64,000 nucleotides of DNA. Source: Vigna angularis (Eukaryota > Streptophyta > Magnoliopsida > Fabales > Fabaceae). This document shows, one piece after another, positions 35,215-47,459 of the stretch (its first letter is position 1; each line of letters starts with the position of its first letter). Location: assembly GCF_016808095.1 (NCBI RefSeq), contig NC_068976.1, positions 5,737,001 through 5,801,000 of the forward strand, in the 5' to 3' direction. The translations under genes and the position numbers were made by a program. The notes below the pieces were generated by a model that worked only from the letters and a program-made list of their open reading frames with translations, had not been told where the DNA came from and ran no database searches.

Positions 35215-36450
35215 AATTGGCTCAGCGTACTTATTGCAAAGGAAATGTAAGGATGTAAGGATGAGTAACTGAAAGATGATTCAATTTTCTAAATAATCTT
35301 AAATATTGCTCAATATATGAAATAGCCTTCACCTGATTTAGTATGATTTTAATATTAGGATCCATAGGTGTATCAACAAATTTTGAATTCATAAACCCAG
35401 TTTTCTCCAAAATATTCAATGCATACTTTCTTTGAGATATAATAATACCGTTGTTGGATTATGTTACCTCAATAACCAAGAAATATTTGAGTTTGCCAAT
35501 ATCTTTGGTTTGAAAATGGTTAAAAAGATGTTTCATCTAGGAGATGTGATGGTGGTCATTGCCTTTAAGAACAATGTCATCAACATACTCTATCAAATAG
35601 ATGTATCCAGCACTTGAGTGATAGTAAAAGACTGAATGATCTGCCTTACTTCAAGTCATTCCAAATTGTTGAACAATGTTTCTAAATTTTCTAAACTAGG
35701 TCCTAAGAGACTATTTTAGGCCATATAAAGATTTGGGAAGATGACATACTAATCCAGAAGACTCCGCTTGTGATGGAATATTGCCTGACAAACATTCCTC
35801 TATGTCCTCTTTTTGTAATTTTTTGTTTTATTGTATACGTTTCTTAGCTTGCAAGGATCATGGGTTACTATAAATACACAGCTCCACTATTGTAAGAGAC
35901 ACTTTTTAGATTAATGAGAATTGAGTTTTCTAAATGTGGCTGCTGAGGAGTGGTGCAGCGTGGAGGAGAGAGAAGCATAGAGGACATTAATGGAGAAAAA
36001 TGAAAAATGAAGGAGGTGTGTTGGAAGGTGGCTAGAGGAGGTCCTTGGACTTTCTAGCCTTGACTCTCAAGCGAGAATTGTTTCTAGTTTCATAAATTCT
36101 CATTGATCTCAAAAGTGTCTCTTAGAAAAGTGGAGCTAGTTATTAATAGTAACTCATGCTCCTTGCAAGCTAAGAAACATATACAATAAAAGGTAAAAAT
36201 AGAAAAAGAGAACACAGAAGAATGTTTGTTGGGCAGTATTCCATCACCTTGAGAAAAAAATCCAAAAGATTGCTCCAAATAAATCTCTTCCTACAAATCT
36301 TCAATGAAGAAAATATTTTTGACATCCAGTTGATAAAGAGGTTGAAGAACAGTTATGGCTATAAATAAATAAACCAAAGTCATTTGTACCACTGGAGAAA
36401 AACTATCACCATAATCCAACCCAATATTTATATGTATCTAATGAGAAACA
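35215..36450 (-). pseudogene. Ty1/copia reverse transcriptase fragment interrupted by an insertion
   Basis: The minus strand from 36450 gives GLDYGDSFSPVVQMT, a palm-domain block (copia: YEETFSPV..T), then LDVKNIFF, and EQSFGFFSQ up to the insertion at 36246. It resumes at 35770 with ESSGLVCHLPKSLYGLK and continues to KTGFMNSKFVDTPMD at 35380. Frame-breaking stops are present throughout. Protease and integrase are not visible next to it. Confidence 0.8.
35771..36246. mobile_element. 476-bp palindromic insertion with TG...CA ends
   Basis: The first about 155 bp (tgatggaatattgcc onward) pair with the reverse complement of the last about 160 bp. Each arm carries a TATA-like motif, an agctccact phrase and taagagacactttt, as an LTR would. 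Flanks gcttg (35766-35770) and ccttg (36247-36251) look like a 5-bp target duplication with one mismatch. The host reverse transcriptase similarity continues directly across the site. It resembles two LTR-like arms in opposite orientation with about 160 bp between, or a foldback element. Confidence 0.7.
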
Positions 36451-36939
36451 CCCTAGCCATGGTCAAGTGCATAGATGAGGATGAGCTTCATATGTGGAAG
36501 GTAGGCCTAAGCCCTATCTTTTGGGCCTATCTTTGTTCTTAGTAGAGTATGTTTATTTTGGGCCTTGTATTATGGGTCAAGTAGTCTAGGATTTTTTTGG
36601 GGCTTTGTATTTGGGTCTTGGGGTTGTAGTGTAGTGGCCTAAAGAAGACGGGCCTTAAGGAGACGCATGAGTTTAAGGATTTTACCCTAACTTGGTGCGT
36701 AAGGTTGCTCCCACAAGGAAAATCTTTCTAAAAGCTTGTGGGGCCCTTAGGAAGAGTGGTCTATAAGTTTCTCTTTCTTCTCTTTTTGTGAGATGCATGC
36801 TTTTGCCACTTGGCAAGACATCATTGGCAGATGTATAGCTTTTATGGGTGCAACCTTCTAATTTACAGCAAGTTAGGTAAATATGGTGAGAGCATCAATC
36901 TTACTCTCTAACTTTTTCATTTTTCTCTTATTCTTCTAC
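36451..36939. other. Repeat-like gene-free stretch
   Basis: Contains gggccttgtattatgggtc-type phrases, common in dispersed legume repeats. No coding signal. Confidence 0.35.
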
Positions 36940-37400
36940 ATCATGAACTCCTCTAACAATTATGGCATCACTTCTCACACTGAGTTGTTGGGAGTTAGAA
37001 GCCATCTTCTCAATCAAATGTCCAGTCTCTACAGGAGTCATGTCACCTAGTGCACCAGCACTTGCAACATCAATCATGCTCCTCTCCATGTTGCGTAAGC
37101 CTTCATCAAAATATTAAAGGGGTAGTTATTTAGAAATCTGATGATGGGACAACTTGCACATAATTTGTTGAATCTCTCCTAGTATTCATAGAAACTCTCC
37201 CCAACTAATTGCTTAATTCCTGAGATATCATTTCTTATGGTAGTTTTCCTAGAGGCAAGAAAGAAGTTATCTAGAAACATCTTCTTCATATCATCCCAAT
37301 TCGTTATGGACTTGGGGGCTAAGTCATACAACCAATCTTTGAAATTCAAAATGCTCATAATGCTCAAGGTTAGGACTATTAGGGAATGTAACAGAATACT
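36940..37400 (-). pseudogene. Ty3/gypsy gag fragment, Athila-type
   Basis: The minus strand reads DWLYDLAPKSITNWDDMKK, then MFLDNFFLASRKTTIRNDI and ISGIKQLVGESFYEY. Further on come SMIDVASAGALGDMTP and LIEKMASNSQQL. These are consecutive blocks of the Athila-group gag protein (LYDLPPGSIT.W.EM...FL..FFP.SR...IR, and DAASGGAL...P..A..LIE.MA.NS). A gap and frame changes between them show decay. It lies downstream of the primer-site-like sequence at 38276-38296, as expected for a minus-oriented element. Confidence 0.8.
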
Positions 37401-37780
37401 CAGATTTTAAAGATGGAATTCTACCATGTCTAACTAATTTATGGAATGTCTTATCTATTTCATGATCAAATGGTTGTAAATTGCCTGGACTTCACCTAGT
37501 CATGCACCATATACAACAAAATGTTGTAATTCATGTAGTATCCAAATAAATTGGGATAAAACTACAAGTGCAGTTAAAGGAACTCCAAATGACCTTTAAC
37601 ATTTTGGGAAGCACCCTAAAATCATGAAAAACTACCAGACAAAATTTGAGCTCTAAATTCAAAGTCTAACTATATGAACTACCTATGTAAAGTTTGGAAA
37701 AAAAAAAGAAACAAAATAAAAATATAAAGAAAAAATAAAAAATAGCTTTTTTTTCTTCTTCAAAATATAAAAAACATAGC

Positions 37781-37835
37781 TAGAAGAGTGGGCTAGAAGA
37801 GTGGGCTAGAAGAGTGGGCTAGAAGAGTGGGCTGC
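37781..37835. repeat. 14-bp tandem repeat, four copies
   Basis: The unit gctagaagagtggg is repeated exactly, the last copy diverging to gctgctaggg. Confidence 0.9.
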
Positions 37836-38208
37836 TAGGGCATATAATTTTTTTTCTATCCCAAATGCATATATAATGTTTAATTTTGATGGTTGTTTGA
37901 CATTTTACTGAAAATGAATTCCAATTTTTTTTTGTAACTTTCAATCAAAATCAAACTAAGTGCTTTAGGGAATTTTCACACAAAATATGGCATGAAAGAA
38001 GTGAGCACACAAAATTTGAAGTAAAAATAACAAGTCTAGCTATAAAAACCAAAAATTCAAATTAATTAGACAAAAATTAACAATATTTATGCAACTAGAA
38101 CACTCTCACACTACAATACTATGAATTACACTTAAACAACAAACTAACTACACATAAACATACTAACACATTGAATAACCATAGAACAACAAAGAACAAT
38201 AAACAATA

Positions 38209-38212
<4 letters not shown>

Positions 38213-38257
<45 letters not shown>
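38213..38257. repeat. (AAT)n microsatellite
   Basis: About 15 uninterrupted AAT units inside the leader of the gypsy remnant. Confidence 0.95.
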
Positions 38258-38275
38258 CCTTTGTCGAAAATCAAT

Positions 38276-38296
38276 GGTCCCTGATAATGACACCAA
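38276..38296 (-). other. Athila-like primer-binding-site remnant
   Basis: The minus strand reads tttggtgtcattatcaggg, close to the tggcgcc-gttgccgggga type primer site complementary to tRNA-Asp used by Athila-like gypsy elements. It marks the inner edge of a lost or degraded 5' LTR that would lie to the right. Confidence 0.5.
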
Positions 38297-39139
38297 ATTG
38301 GATTGGTATAGTAGCCAAACAAAAAAACAATTTAAATGCATTACTAGGAAGTGATCCTAGGTTGTCTCTAAATGGCCATTCCTTTCTATTAAAGATTCCA
38401 ACACATAAAGGTGGGGTTTGAAAAATTTTGAAAAAACGTGATTGGAACCATGATTAAAGAAATGTATCTCTCAATTTGAATGCAAATCACTTATCATAGG
38501 TTGTGAAATAATGTTTTACTTATTCTCATCCCACAAAAATTAACCAATTAAGTGAATATTAAAACGAGTTTTAACCATTTATCAATTTTCTGTCATGAGT
38601 GGTGCTTAGTGTCGAGAATAGTGCTCAGCACGAGCGTATGCATCTTATATGTCCTACACACATTAATTGTGGTTAGTATAAAATCTTGATGCAATGAATT
38701 CATGTGTGATAAATGTGGGGGGTTATAGAATTAATCATTGTTTTGGTCAAGAAATATAAAGTAACGCAAGTATGTTAAATTTAAGTGATTACTTTTAAAT
38801 TTTAAATTTCATGTTATGACATGGAGTTTAAATTATCATGTTTTTATATTAATCCTTTCATAATGCTCATCATTAAAAAAATTCAACTCACCCTAACGAA
38901 TCAAATGATTTTTTCAAGGTTATTAAAATTCATATTCTTTACTACTTTTCTTATTAAAATTCTTCCGTAATAATTTATGATAAAAAAAAAGTAACTTTTT
39001 TTAATATTGTTGTGTGAAAATAACTCTGTCGAATTTATGAATGATGATGACATTGACTAGTTTATAGATTTTTTTAGGAATTATAAGGTTAGAGATAGAG
39101 CTTTTCTCCCTACAGCTCACCTATATCATCCTGCACCTC

Positions 39140-39830
39140 CGACTTTTTTGAAATTTCCATCTTTGCCCCTGTCAAAAGCTCATCTTTGAACAGAAGACGA
39201 TATTCGTTTGTCTTGTACGTGGTATCCATTAAGAAAACAATATTAAAGGAATCAACAAGTGCATTGAATCGAGATGTGTCCATAACAGGTCACTTACTGC
39301 GTTAGAATCGTCCAAACATCTACTCCATTGGATGTATTTAGCTTTATCTAACATCATCATCAACTGTTGCATTTCAGTTCTCGACCCTCTCGAGATCGTT
39401 TGTATGTGTACCTCGCATTATATATTTGCTTTATAGAGGTCACATAGCTTCATTATGTTCTTTGAGAATCAAAAGAATATTTAAGGGCTTTACTTGACTC
39501 TTAGTCATTCAACAAGAATTGACTTTTCAACAGCATTTAACCTCCCCACGAAAGGATGACCAACCAAAGTTTGTATTAATTCATGGTTGTGATAGTCGCA
39601 CATAAACTTTAACACCCAACCTTGTCCTTTAGGTTTACCTCTCAACCTAAACGGACACTCACATTTTCTTGTGCCAGGTACACTAGGTTGAACATCTGGC
39701 TTATACTTCCTATACTTTTCACTCCTTTCACAGCCTAACAAAATGAATGTCTTTCTTCCCGCTTCACCAGTTGTTATGTTAGATCTTATAATCATGACAG
39801 CAAATCCAAGGTCGAATGCAATTTATGGAA
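39140..39830 (-). pseudogene. MULE transposase / FAR1-like fragment
   Basis: The minus strand reads GCERSEKYRKYKPDVQPS, TRKCECPFRLRGKPKGQGW and HNHELIQTLVGHPFVGRLN. This is the N-terminal zinc-binding region shared by MULE transposases and FAR1-related proteins. A later frame reads SNAVSDLLWTHLDSMHL and a DSTYKTN-like stretch, the start of the catalytic core, broken by frameshifts. The rest of the core and the C-terminus are missing. Confidence 0.8.
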
Positions 39831-40009
39831 CCCATTCAATTAAATCGTCGCGTGAGGGAAAGATTTGATCAATGAAAAACTTATCTGTGTAATCACCTTC
39901 GGTCACTTCATTTACAAAAGAAGAAAATTCAAACACCAAACTCGAATTTACTTGAGAATCAACTCATTCAAATAGATAGTTATTTATCCTTCAATTTTAA
40001 ATACAATCT

Positions 40010-40629
40010 ACAATAAACATTAACAAATTAAAATTTAACTACTAAAATAACAACATAACATATTAAACTTTATATAATAAATCCAAAAACATATATTATA
40101 AACATTACGAAAAATTAAAAATTAAATAAAAAAAACAAAAATTAAGATCAATGATATTATAATTACAAAAATTCAACACATTATCAATTAAATTAAATTC
40201 TAAAAATATTATTACATATTACAAATTAAGTAATAATTAACAAATAATAAAATATTTCAAAATTTAAATAAAAATTACCAAATATAAACATATTATAAAT
40301 TAAATTAAAATTTAAAAAAATTAACTCATAAAAAATTATATAATAAATATAAAATAACAAAAAATATTATAAACTAAATACTAAATAAAAAAACAAAAAC
40401 CTATTCAAAATTAAATAAAACTTAAAATTATTAACACGTATAAAACATTAAAAACTTAATAACAAATAAAAAAATTAATAACAAAAAACTAACTACTACA
40501 TAAAAAATAACACCTACAAAATTAACTAATACAACATAAATAACAAAAAATATTAAAAACGAAATAATAAAAAAAAATAACAACACATATTGATTAATAC
40601 ATAAATATTACAATTTAAATAATGTATAT
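40010..40629. repeat. AT-rich degenerate repeat array, left part
   Basis: Built from loosely repeated phrases such as ataaaacattaa, tattataaattaaat and aataaaaaa. The same texture resumes at 43082, so one array was split by the solo LTR. Confidence 0.6.
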
Positions 40630-43081
40630 TGTAAGAACCTGAAAAATAGAGTAATAGAGTAGATAAGTGGATTAAAATAATGAGACGAGCTTCTTAGTTT
40701 TAAAATAATCGTATAATATAGATATAACTTACTAAAGCTGAGTTCATTATCTAAATCACTTCATCTCTCTAAAACCTCCGTTCTGTACTCGTTCTCTGCC
40801 TTCTCTCTAAAGGTGTTGGATTGACGATCAGGAGGTGTCCAGACGTCCACGGCGTAGAGGGCTTCATAACTGACCGATCAATTTCCCGATTCCAGCGGGT
40901 AAGCTGTTCTTCTCTTTCTCTCCGCTGTTTTCAAACTTGGACCAGGCAATCTCTACTGATTGCATGTGTTTTGGGTGTTCTCCTGTCCATTCTCTGTCAA
41001 ATTTTAGCTCTAAGAGTTGTTCTTGGTCACCAATTGGTGATTTGTAGGGTCCTGTTGAGTTCCCTTGCAGTGCAAGGTACTGTAGAGGTAATCCGGCGAG
41101 CTGAGATGTGAATCTCTGAGGTAAGGGGAGTTAGATTTCTAATTGAATTGATGGTTTGATAGGTGTGTGTATTGATTTCAGCATATAGTTGTTGTTTGAG
41201 CTTAAATGTGGTAATTGTGTAAGTTGAATCCTGTAGGTTTGGAGTGATTAATGTGAATCTGATAAATGTGGTTTGTGAGCTGATTGGGATGAATTGTGCA
41301 TCTGTAATTTGATACATTATAAAGTGGTATTCTGTGATAGTAGCTGCTGGATAGAAAGTTGGGGAATTCAAAGTGTTTTAGGGTATTCTAGAGGAAGTGA
41401 GATGGTGAAATTGGGAATTAGAGGTCAATGGCTCTTTTGGTCTGTTTAGGCATTATAGGTGAGTCATTTGTAACTTGTATGAGTCTTCTAAATGGTCAAA
41501 AACATGTGCAATGTGATAGATTTTGATTTGGATCCTTAAGTGGTGAAATTGAGTGTTTTAGAGTAGAAATTGGTTCATAATCTCTTTAGATTGGTGGTAG
41601 GCATGTTTATAATCACTTAGACAAGTCTAATTAGGTGTATAATACAATCTAGGAGTGTTAGAAGTTGAGGATAATAGTTAGAATAGGTATTTGGTGTTTG
41701 AGTTGCATAAATCTGTAGAATTACGTTCTGCAGATTATGCAGACTCGCTGTGCGAGTAGTTTCGCATAGTGAGTCGCTATGATAAGGTGCTCTCTACCAA
41801 GGGCATTCGCACAACGAGTTGGTGCGCTGTGCGGGTGACGTGAGAGATTGATCTCTGTTTGTTTATTCGAATAGCGAATTTGGGTGCTGTGCGAATGGTT
41901 GGAGTGGGTTGCTCTTTGTCTAGTGATTCGCATGGCGAATCAAGGCGCTATGCGCCTGGTAGTGGTCTGGGGTTAATTCTAATTTTATTCGAATGGCGAA
42001 CAGGATAGCACAGCGAGTGGTTTGGGAAGGTTGGTCTCTGTTTGGGGTTCTCGCATAGTGACCTGGGTCCACTATGCAAGAGGTTGAGGTCTGGTACCTC
42101 TGCGAGTTAATTCGCTTAGGGAGACAAATCGCTATGCGAGTGACTCCTGGTCTCGCCTTGCGAATTGGATGCATAGAGCGAATGGTGGTAAGCAGATTTC
42201 TCTCTTTTACTATTATATGGGATGAAATTTTATTAAATGTTGATATATCTTGTGAAGTGTGTTTAAGGTGTATGGCAGTATATAAATATGTATGATTATG
42301 ATTGAAATTTCAAGTAAAAGTATGTGATTCAAGAGGATGAATGTAAGATCAGTATAGAATCTCTTGGTGAGATTCCAGGTTGTTTAGAATAATTGTAGGG
42401 AGCTCAGTCTTGGGGATTTTCCTAAAACTCCAATGGTTTTTCATTCTCAAGTAGAGAGGATTGAACCATGTAGTGAGGAGTAGTAGGAGGTCTTAGTCAT
42501 GAGGGCTTCCAGTATGCCTCAAGGCTTGGAACAGACTAACCTCGTGAGGGTGGCAGGGTGAAACCCCTTGGCAATGGCTTTGCAAAGCAATAGAGGCCAC
42601 CATGAGTGTATAACCCGCCATAGCTTGGCAATTATTCTAAGTTCGGACGAGTCAAGTTTAGAATTTAACATGTTAGGATGTGTGACCAGTATAATGTGTT
42701 TGATTGAGCTCTACATGTCTTATGTTATTATAATTATATGATCTTTGTTTACCTAGCCCACCCTTACACTTGTGTTTGTATGTTGTACGTGTGATGTTTT
42801 CCTTTTGCAATGATCATCCATTTGGATGTGAGCAGAGGTGGATGAGGTTCCTCTGGAGCAGGCATTGGTGGGCGATGACGTTGCTGTCTAGTTTTAGATA
42901 TAATCTTTTAGTTGCCTGTTATCTTTTTGGAATACTCTATTATAGATAAAGTTTTAAATTTTATAGCCATTTTGGATGATTGTAAGATTAACTCCTTATC
43001 TGCAAGTCTTTAACTGTTCTATCATATTATGATGTTGACTACTATTTATATAGTTTATACTATATATTTTGGGTTGTTACA
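40630..43081 (+). mobile_element. Solo LTR, 2452 bp
   Basis: Begins tgtaagaacc and ends gggttgttaca, with TG...CA termini. It is flanked by identical tatat at 40625-40629 and 43082-43086. No internal retrotransposon sequence or second LTR is present, so it probably arose by recombination between LTRs. It contains a CT-rich leader-like stretch (40760-40815) and an array of about 60-bp repeats (41735-42190). A related LTR starts at 62554. The flanking AT-rich DNA makes a chance tatat match possible, but the termini are independent support. Confidence 0.75.
41735..42190. repeat. About 60-bp tandem repeats with gcatagcgaa-type inverted motifs inside the solo LTR
   Basis: Seven or eight diverged units, each holding a pair of short motifs like tcgcatagcga and gctgtgcgag that are partly palindromic and complementary. 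Units begin near 41745, 41806, 41865, 41923, 41984, 42049 and 42109. Confidence 0.7.
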
Positions 43082-43274
43082 TATATAAAACATTAATATA
43101 TTATAAATTAAATAAAAAATACTTAAAACATATTTTTTTCATTTAAAAACAATAACATAAAAATCATATAATAAATAAAACATAAAAAATGAAATATAAC
43201 AAAAGTTATTACAAATTAAATAATGTACTTAAAACATTAACATATTATAATTTAAATACAAAATATTTTAAACA

Positions 43275-43318
<44 letters not shown>

Positions 43319-43440
43319 TAAAACAACATAATATATATAAAAAATACATAAGAAGTACGAAACAAATAAAAAAACATTACCGAAACTCGAAATACGCTAA
43401 AAAAACATAACAAATATTAAATAAATAAAAAAACATATAA
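43082..43440. repeat. AT-rich degenerate repeat array, right part, with (TA)n
   Basis: Continues the array interrupted at 40629. A (TA)n run lies at 43279-43314. The open frame at 43189-43410 is a product of this composition. Confidence 0.6.
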
Positions 43441-44005
43441 AATCATATAACCAGATTTTGAAGTGCGTTCACTCTTAATCAGTGTTAGAACTGCAATAAA
43501 GGGCGTGCCAGTGAATTTCAGTTGAGGTTTGTCGAATTTCGAATTGCTGTAAGCCTTAACCGGCATTCAAAGGGTGCGTCATTAATCGCAGTTCGAACGG
43601 TTAAGCATGTTTACATAATCACTACTAACCTCGAATGTTTTTCACCACCTTCAATGTCTTTCACTACCTTTCTCCTCCACGAACCACACCACAAAACATG
43701 GCCACCATCAACCTCCGGATCACTACCAATATAATGGCCACCACTATAACACTGTACCACCATGACCACAACTTCTGAAGCCAAGCTCACACACAAACAA
43801 AGAAGAATTGAACAACAAAAAAATATCAAGGAAGAGGGTACACAATTTATAGAAACAACATTTATTACTGGTTGTTGGTTGTTGGAATTAAACCAACATC
43901 ATTAAACCATGATGACAGTTGCATGAGTTTAATAAATTAAGGATATAAAAATCCAATGAAAAGTGCTGGATGACATTGGTGAGGTGCAGAGAGAAAAACT
44001 CTTAC

Positions 44006-45030
44006 GCTGCGTTCACATGAACGGATTTCACTATTCATGCGAATTGCGAGCGATGATTTGAAAACGGTGTGTTGTTCATATGAGAGGATTACGAGGGATA
44101 AGCGAAGATGGATTTGCAGGATTGATGCATTTTTGTTCACCCGCATATGGGAGGAGATTTGCGCGGATTGTAAGCGAAATGTCCTGTGTGCCCTCGCCTT
44201 ATTTGTTAAATTCCAGAAGAGTATCAGTATTTACCATTTAAAACCGATTCTCTAGCACAGTGCAACACAGAACCGATTCGAAGGGGTATATATTAAAAAA
44301 TTTGACAACAATGAAGCTTTTACTTTACTACTATGCATACACGAGAGTGCTTAGGTTGGTGTGGTGGCGTGGTTACTGAAATATTCCTGAGCTTTTTCTT
44401 AGCTGATGATACGGTGCTTGATACAGCCATTGAACAGCAAAAGATTCCTGCATCCACACACAGTGAAAGTGCAATAAGGATATTAAAGCGCCATTGACCG
44501 AAAACGGACTTCATATGTGGTTGGTAGTGGGTAGGTCATGTTATTTATTGAGTGATCAGAAGCTAAATAAAAGGGTTGGTAGTGTTGAAAGGTGTGTGCA
44601 AAGGGAGAGTTGTCCGGTGTTTTGCTGAGACGAAGAAGACAAAGTGTTTTGCTGAGACGAAGAAGACAAAGTGGTTAGGTTAGTAACATAGTCTGATGTA
44701 TATCCAAGCACATGTTGTTGGTTTTCATTTGCAGGGTTGTAGAGGAGGAGGAAGAAGGATGTTGTGCGTGTTGATGGAATGAAGAAGTTGCAGGTTGAAG
44801 ATGAAGAAGCATCTACGGGTTTGACAGGCGAAGAAGATGATCAACAGTGCCAAAGTGGGTGGCGTAATCGGTTACACGCATTGGGTATGCGATTACATTG
44901 GTCTGAATTATTGTGTGCATATGTGCATTCGGTTCCCTCAAAGGGGTAACCAGTTACAGACGAATGAAAACCATTATTTTTTGGTTACGGGGAGGGGTAT
45001 TGGGTTGAAACGTGAGCAGCCCGGTGGAAG
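44006..45030. other. Gene-free stretch upstream of the TNL remnant
   Basis: No recognised gene. It includes a 27-bp exact tandem duplication at 44617-44670 (gtgttttgctgagacgaaga and following). Short open frames at 44764-45139 become meaningful only from about 45031. Confidence 0.4.
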
Positions 45031-45780
45031 CAGAAAAAGCATCGATGCAGTGAAAGATGATAAAGTGGTGAAAAATGGTGAATCCATTGTACCCGAGCTG
45101 TTGCAAGCCATTGAAGACTCTGGAGTTTTCATAGTTTGAAAAATGGTGAATACAGATTCAGAGAAATGAAAGGCAATATGGAGGAAGGTAAGAAATGGAG
45201 AGAAGCTGTGACGGAAGTGGCCAATCTCTATGGTTGGGATATTGGAAATAAGTGAGTTCTCCTCTCTCGTTTCAAGATCGATGACATATAATTATACAGT
45301 GAGTTATATAGCTTTGAATTTATTTAATACTTTGTAGTTCCTGTTGTTTTCTGAAATTCAGTATCCCTTTCTAAACTAGAGTTGAGAGATGTTAAGAATT
45401 TAGGAAATTTTAACAGAGTGGTTGATGTGTTGTTATTGGTATGACTTTCGAAGAGAGGTTTAACAATGTCAGTATGACTTATATAAGGTAATGTATGTTT
45501 GAGAAATATTAGTAAGCTACAGAAGTTTTGGATGATAGAAAATAAGTCCAAATGTATACTTGTTTGATGAAAATAGTTTGAAATTTAAAAAAGTATTACG
45601 TTTACTTTGTGTTGTATATACTCTATTTTGTTGTGTTGTGTGCTGTTTTTCCTTCATTTCATTTAAATTTTCAGGCCACAATATGCGTAGATAGAAGAAA
45701 TTGTTCAAAACATAACAAATTAATTGGGTCCAGACTAGATAAATTGTTGAGCTGGTTGGAAGCCTTCGGCCAAGGTTGCA
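45031..45780 (+). pseudogene. TIR-NBS-LRR disease-resistance gene remnant with exon boundary
   Basis: SIDAVKDDKVVKNGESIVPE and LLQAIEDSGVFIV are the alpha-A/beta-B part of a plant TIR domain. After a frame change come KWREAVTEVANLYGWDIGNK, the last segment of the domain. About 80 residues between them are missing, including the SKNYASS block. A donor (gtgagt, 45252) follows exactly where TNL genes split. After a 423-bp intron the acceptor at 45674 leads to PQYA, a stop, then IEEIVQNITN, the start of the second exon before NB-ARC. More stops follow and no P-loop is seen. TNLs are intracellular immune receptors; this copy is dead. Confidence 0.75.
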
Positions 45781-47340
45781 ATTGCAATTTCACTTCTTCT
45801 GAGTTTGGTTTATTTTCGTTTTGATAACTCATTTTTTTTATTACATTTTTAAGTTCTTAAAGGTATGTTATTCTTTCTATTGGGTGTGGTAGTGTTGTAG
45901 GAATAAATCCAATTATAGATTCGGTAGTATCAATTATAATAATTAGTTTTAAATTATAATAATTAGTCTTTATTAGCAAATTGTTGTATATCTATTTTTC
46001 CTTTATTTAGGTTAATTGTTAGAGCTAAATTGATAGAGTTTGTCCCCTTTACTCTTTCCAATTAGGTTATCAATTTTGTAATTTATAACACAATAATCAA
46101 ATGATGAAATCAATTCATTCAAATACTTTTGTATATAATTAAAACTAATTATTATAATTGATAAGCAGTTCCAAAAATTGATGTTCTAATAGATGTTGTT
46201 TGCAAATTACTTCTGAGCATTATAATTTTTTTACTTTACTAAATTCATTTTACTTCTAAAAATTATAATTTTTTAATAAATTCATTTTACTAAATTATAA
46301 TTTTTTTACTTTTAAAAAATTAATTTTAATTATTATTTTTAATTTTTTACTCTTTATAAACATTTTTACAATTAAATATAACATTAACAAATAACATTTT
46401 ATATTACTAGGGACATTTTGGTAATCTTTAATTTATACTAATTAAACAATTTTTTTAAATTTATCACATCAATCAAATCCTACACTAATTCTCACAAACT
46501 TTACTTTCAAATCCACTCTCAATTACCCACAAATCCACTCAAAAAAACAACAAAAAAATTACCTTCAAATCCACTCAAATCCATTCAAATCATCTCTCCC
46601 AAATCATCTCCCCCAAATCACTCCAAAAGAACAAAACCTTAGAGATATTGTTTCCATTTCTCAATCAAAAAGATATTAATATGTCGAAAAATAAAATTAA
46701 GAAGACTAAAATTATATTATATTAATAAGTTTTAAAATATCATATTTTAAAGTTTTAAATCATAATATTTTCTTAAAATATCTTAATATAATTTATTCTT
46801 TCAACTTCCTTTCTGAGTTACACTATTAAGTGTAACACATTTTCTGAGTTAATTTCTAAATGTATCACGTGATGTTTATTATTTAATGTGACGTGTAACT
46901 ATCATAATGTTACTATGAATTTATATAAAAAGATCATATTTATTTGTTATTTGAAAAACAAGATAAATTAATAAAGTAAAAAAATAATAGACGAAATTAA
47001 AAAAAAAATCCTAAATAATCAAATGAAAATCCTATTAAATAAATAAACATTTAAATTGATCATTTTTCCTTGATTTTCTGTCTGATTGAAAGTTAAACTA
47101 AACTTATATTTAAAAATAACATGGGTTCATTTATTTTTACAAATTCTTCTATTTTACTTCTTCTTCCATTAATTTAAAGTAAATAGAGTAAAATATTATA
47201 TTTCCTTTCTCTATTTCCATTTCTGTTTATTTGAGGTGTAGAGTGCAACCACGGACTGAAGTAAAATATGTGTGGAAAATTAAAAATGCCTATAATTAAT
47301 TAATTAATTTCTCTTATTAAAGACATGTTTGGATGGAAAC
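45781..47340. other. Gene-free AT-rich stretch
   Basis: Short aattataataatta phrases recur in both orientations at 45930-45970 and 46140-46160. Around 46480-46640 there is iterated caaatccactca-type sequence that may be a transposon end, but I found no partner. No gene seen. Confidence 0.4.
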
Positions 47341-47346
47341 TTAGTG

Positions 47347-47459
<113 letters not shown>

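Larger units (their letters stand above)
39085..44005. mobile_element. Decayed Mutator-like element with nested solo LTR
   Basis: The left border carries gagcttttctccctacagct and cacctatatcatcctgcacc (about 39096-39140). The right border, in reverse complement, carries gagtttttctctctgcacct and caccaatgtcatccagcac (about 43962-44002). The similarity is imperfect but collinear over about 50 bp, as in old terminal inverted repeats. A transposase fragment of the MULE/FAR1 type lies just inside the left end. I found no convincing 9-bp target duplication. Without the solo LTR the element would be about 2.5 kb. Confidence 0.45.

Noticed and set aside
43189..43410. Open frame with a run of Tyr-Ile
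   Set aside because: Produced by the (TA)n microsatellite and AT-rich array. The same applies to 47300-47513 and 38119-38341 on other simple repeats.
44006..46640. Possible transposon bounded by gatttg-rich ends near 44030-44200 and 46480-46640
   Set aside because: Both ends have similar word content, but I could not align them as inverted repeats or find a target duplication.
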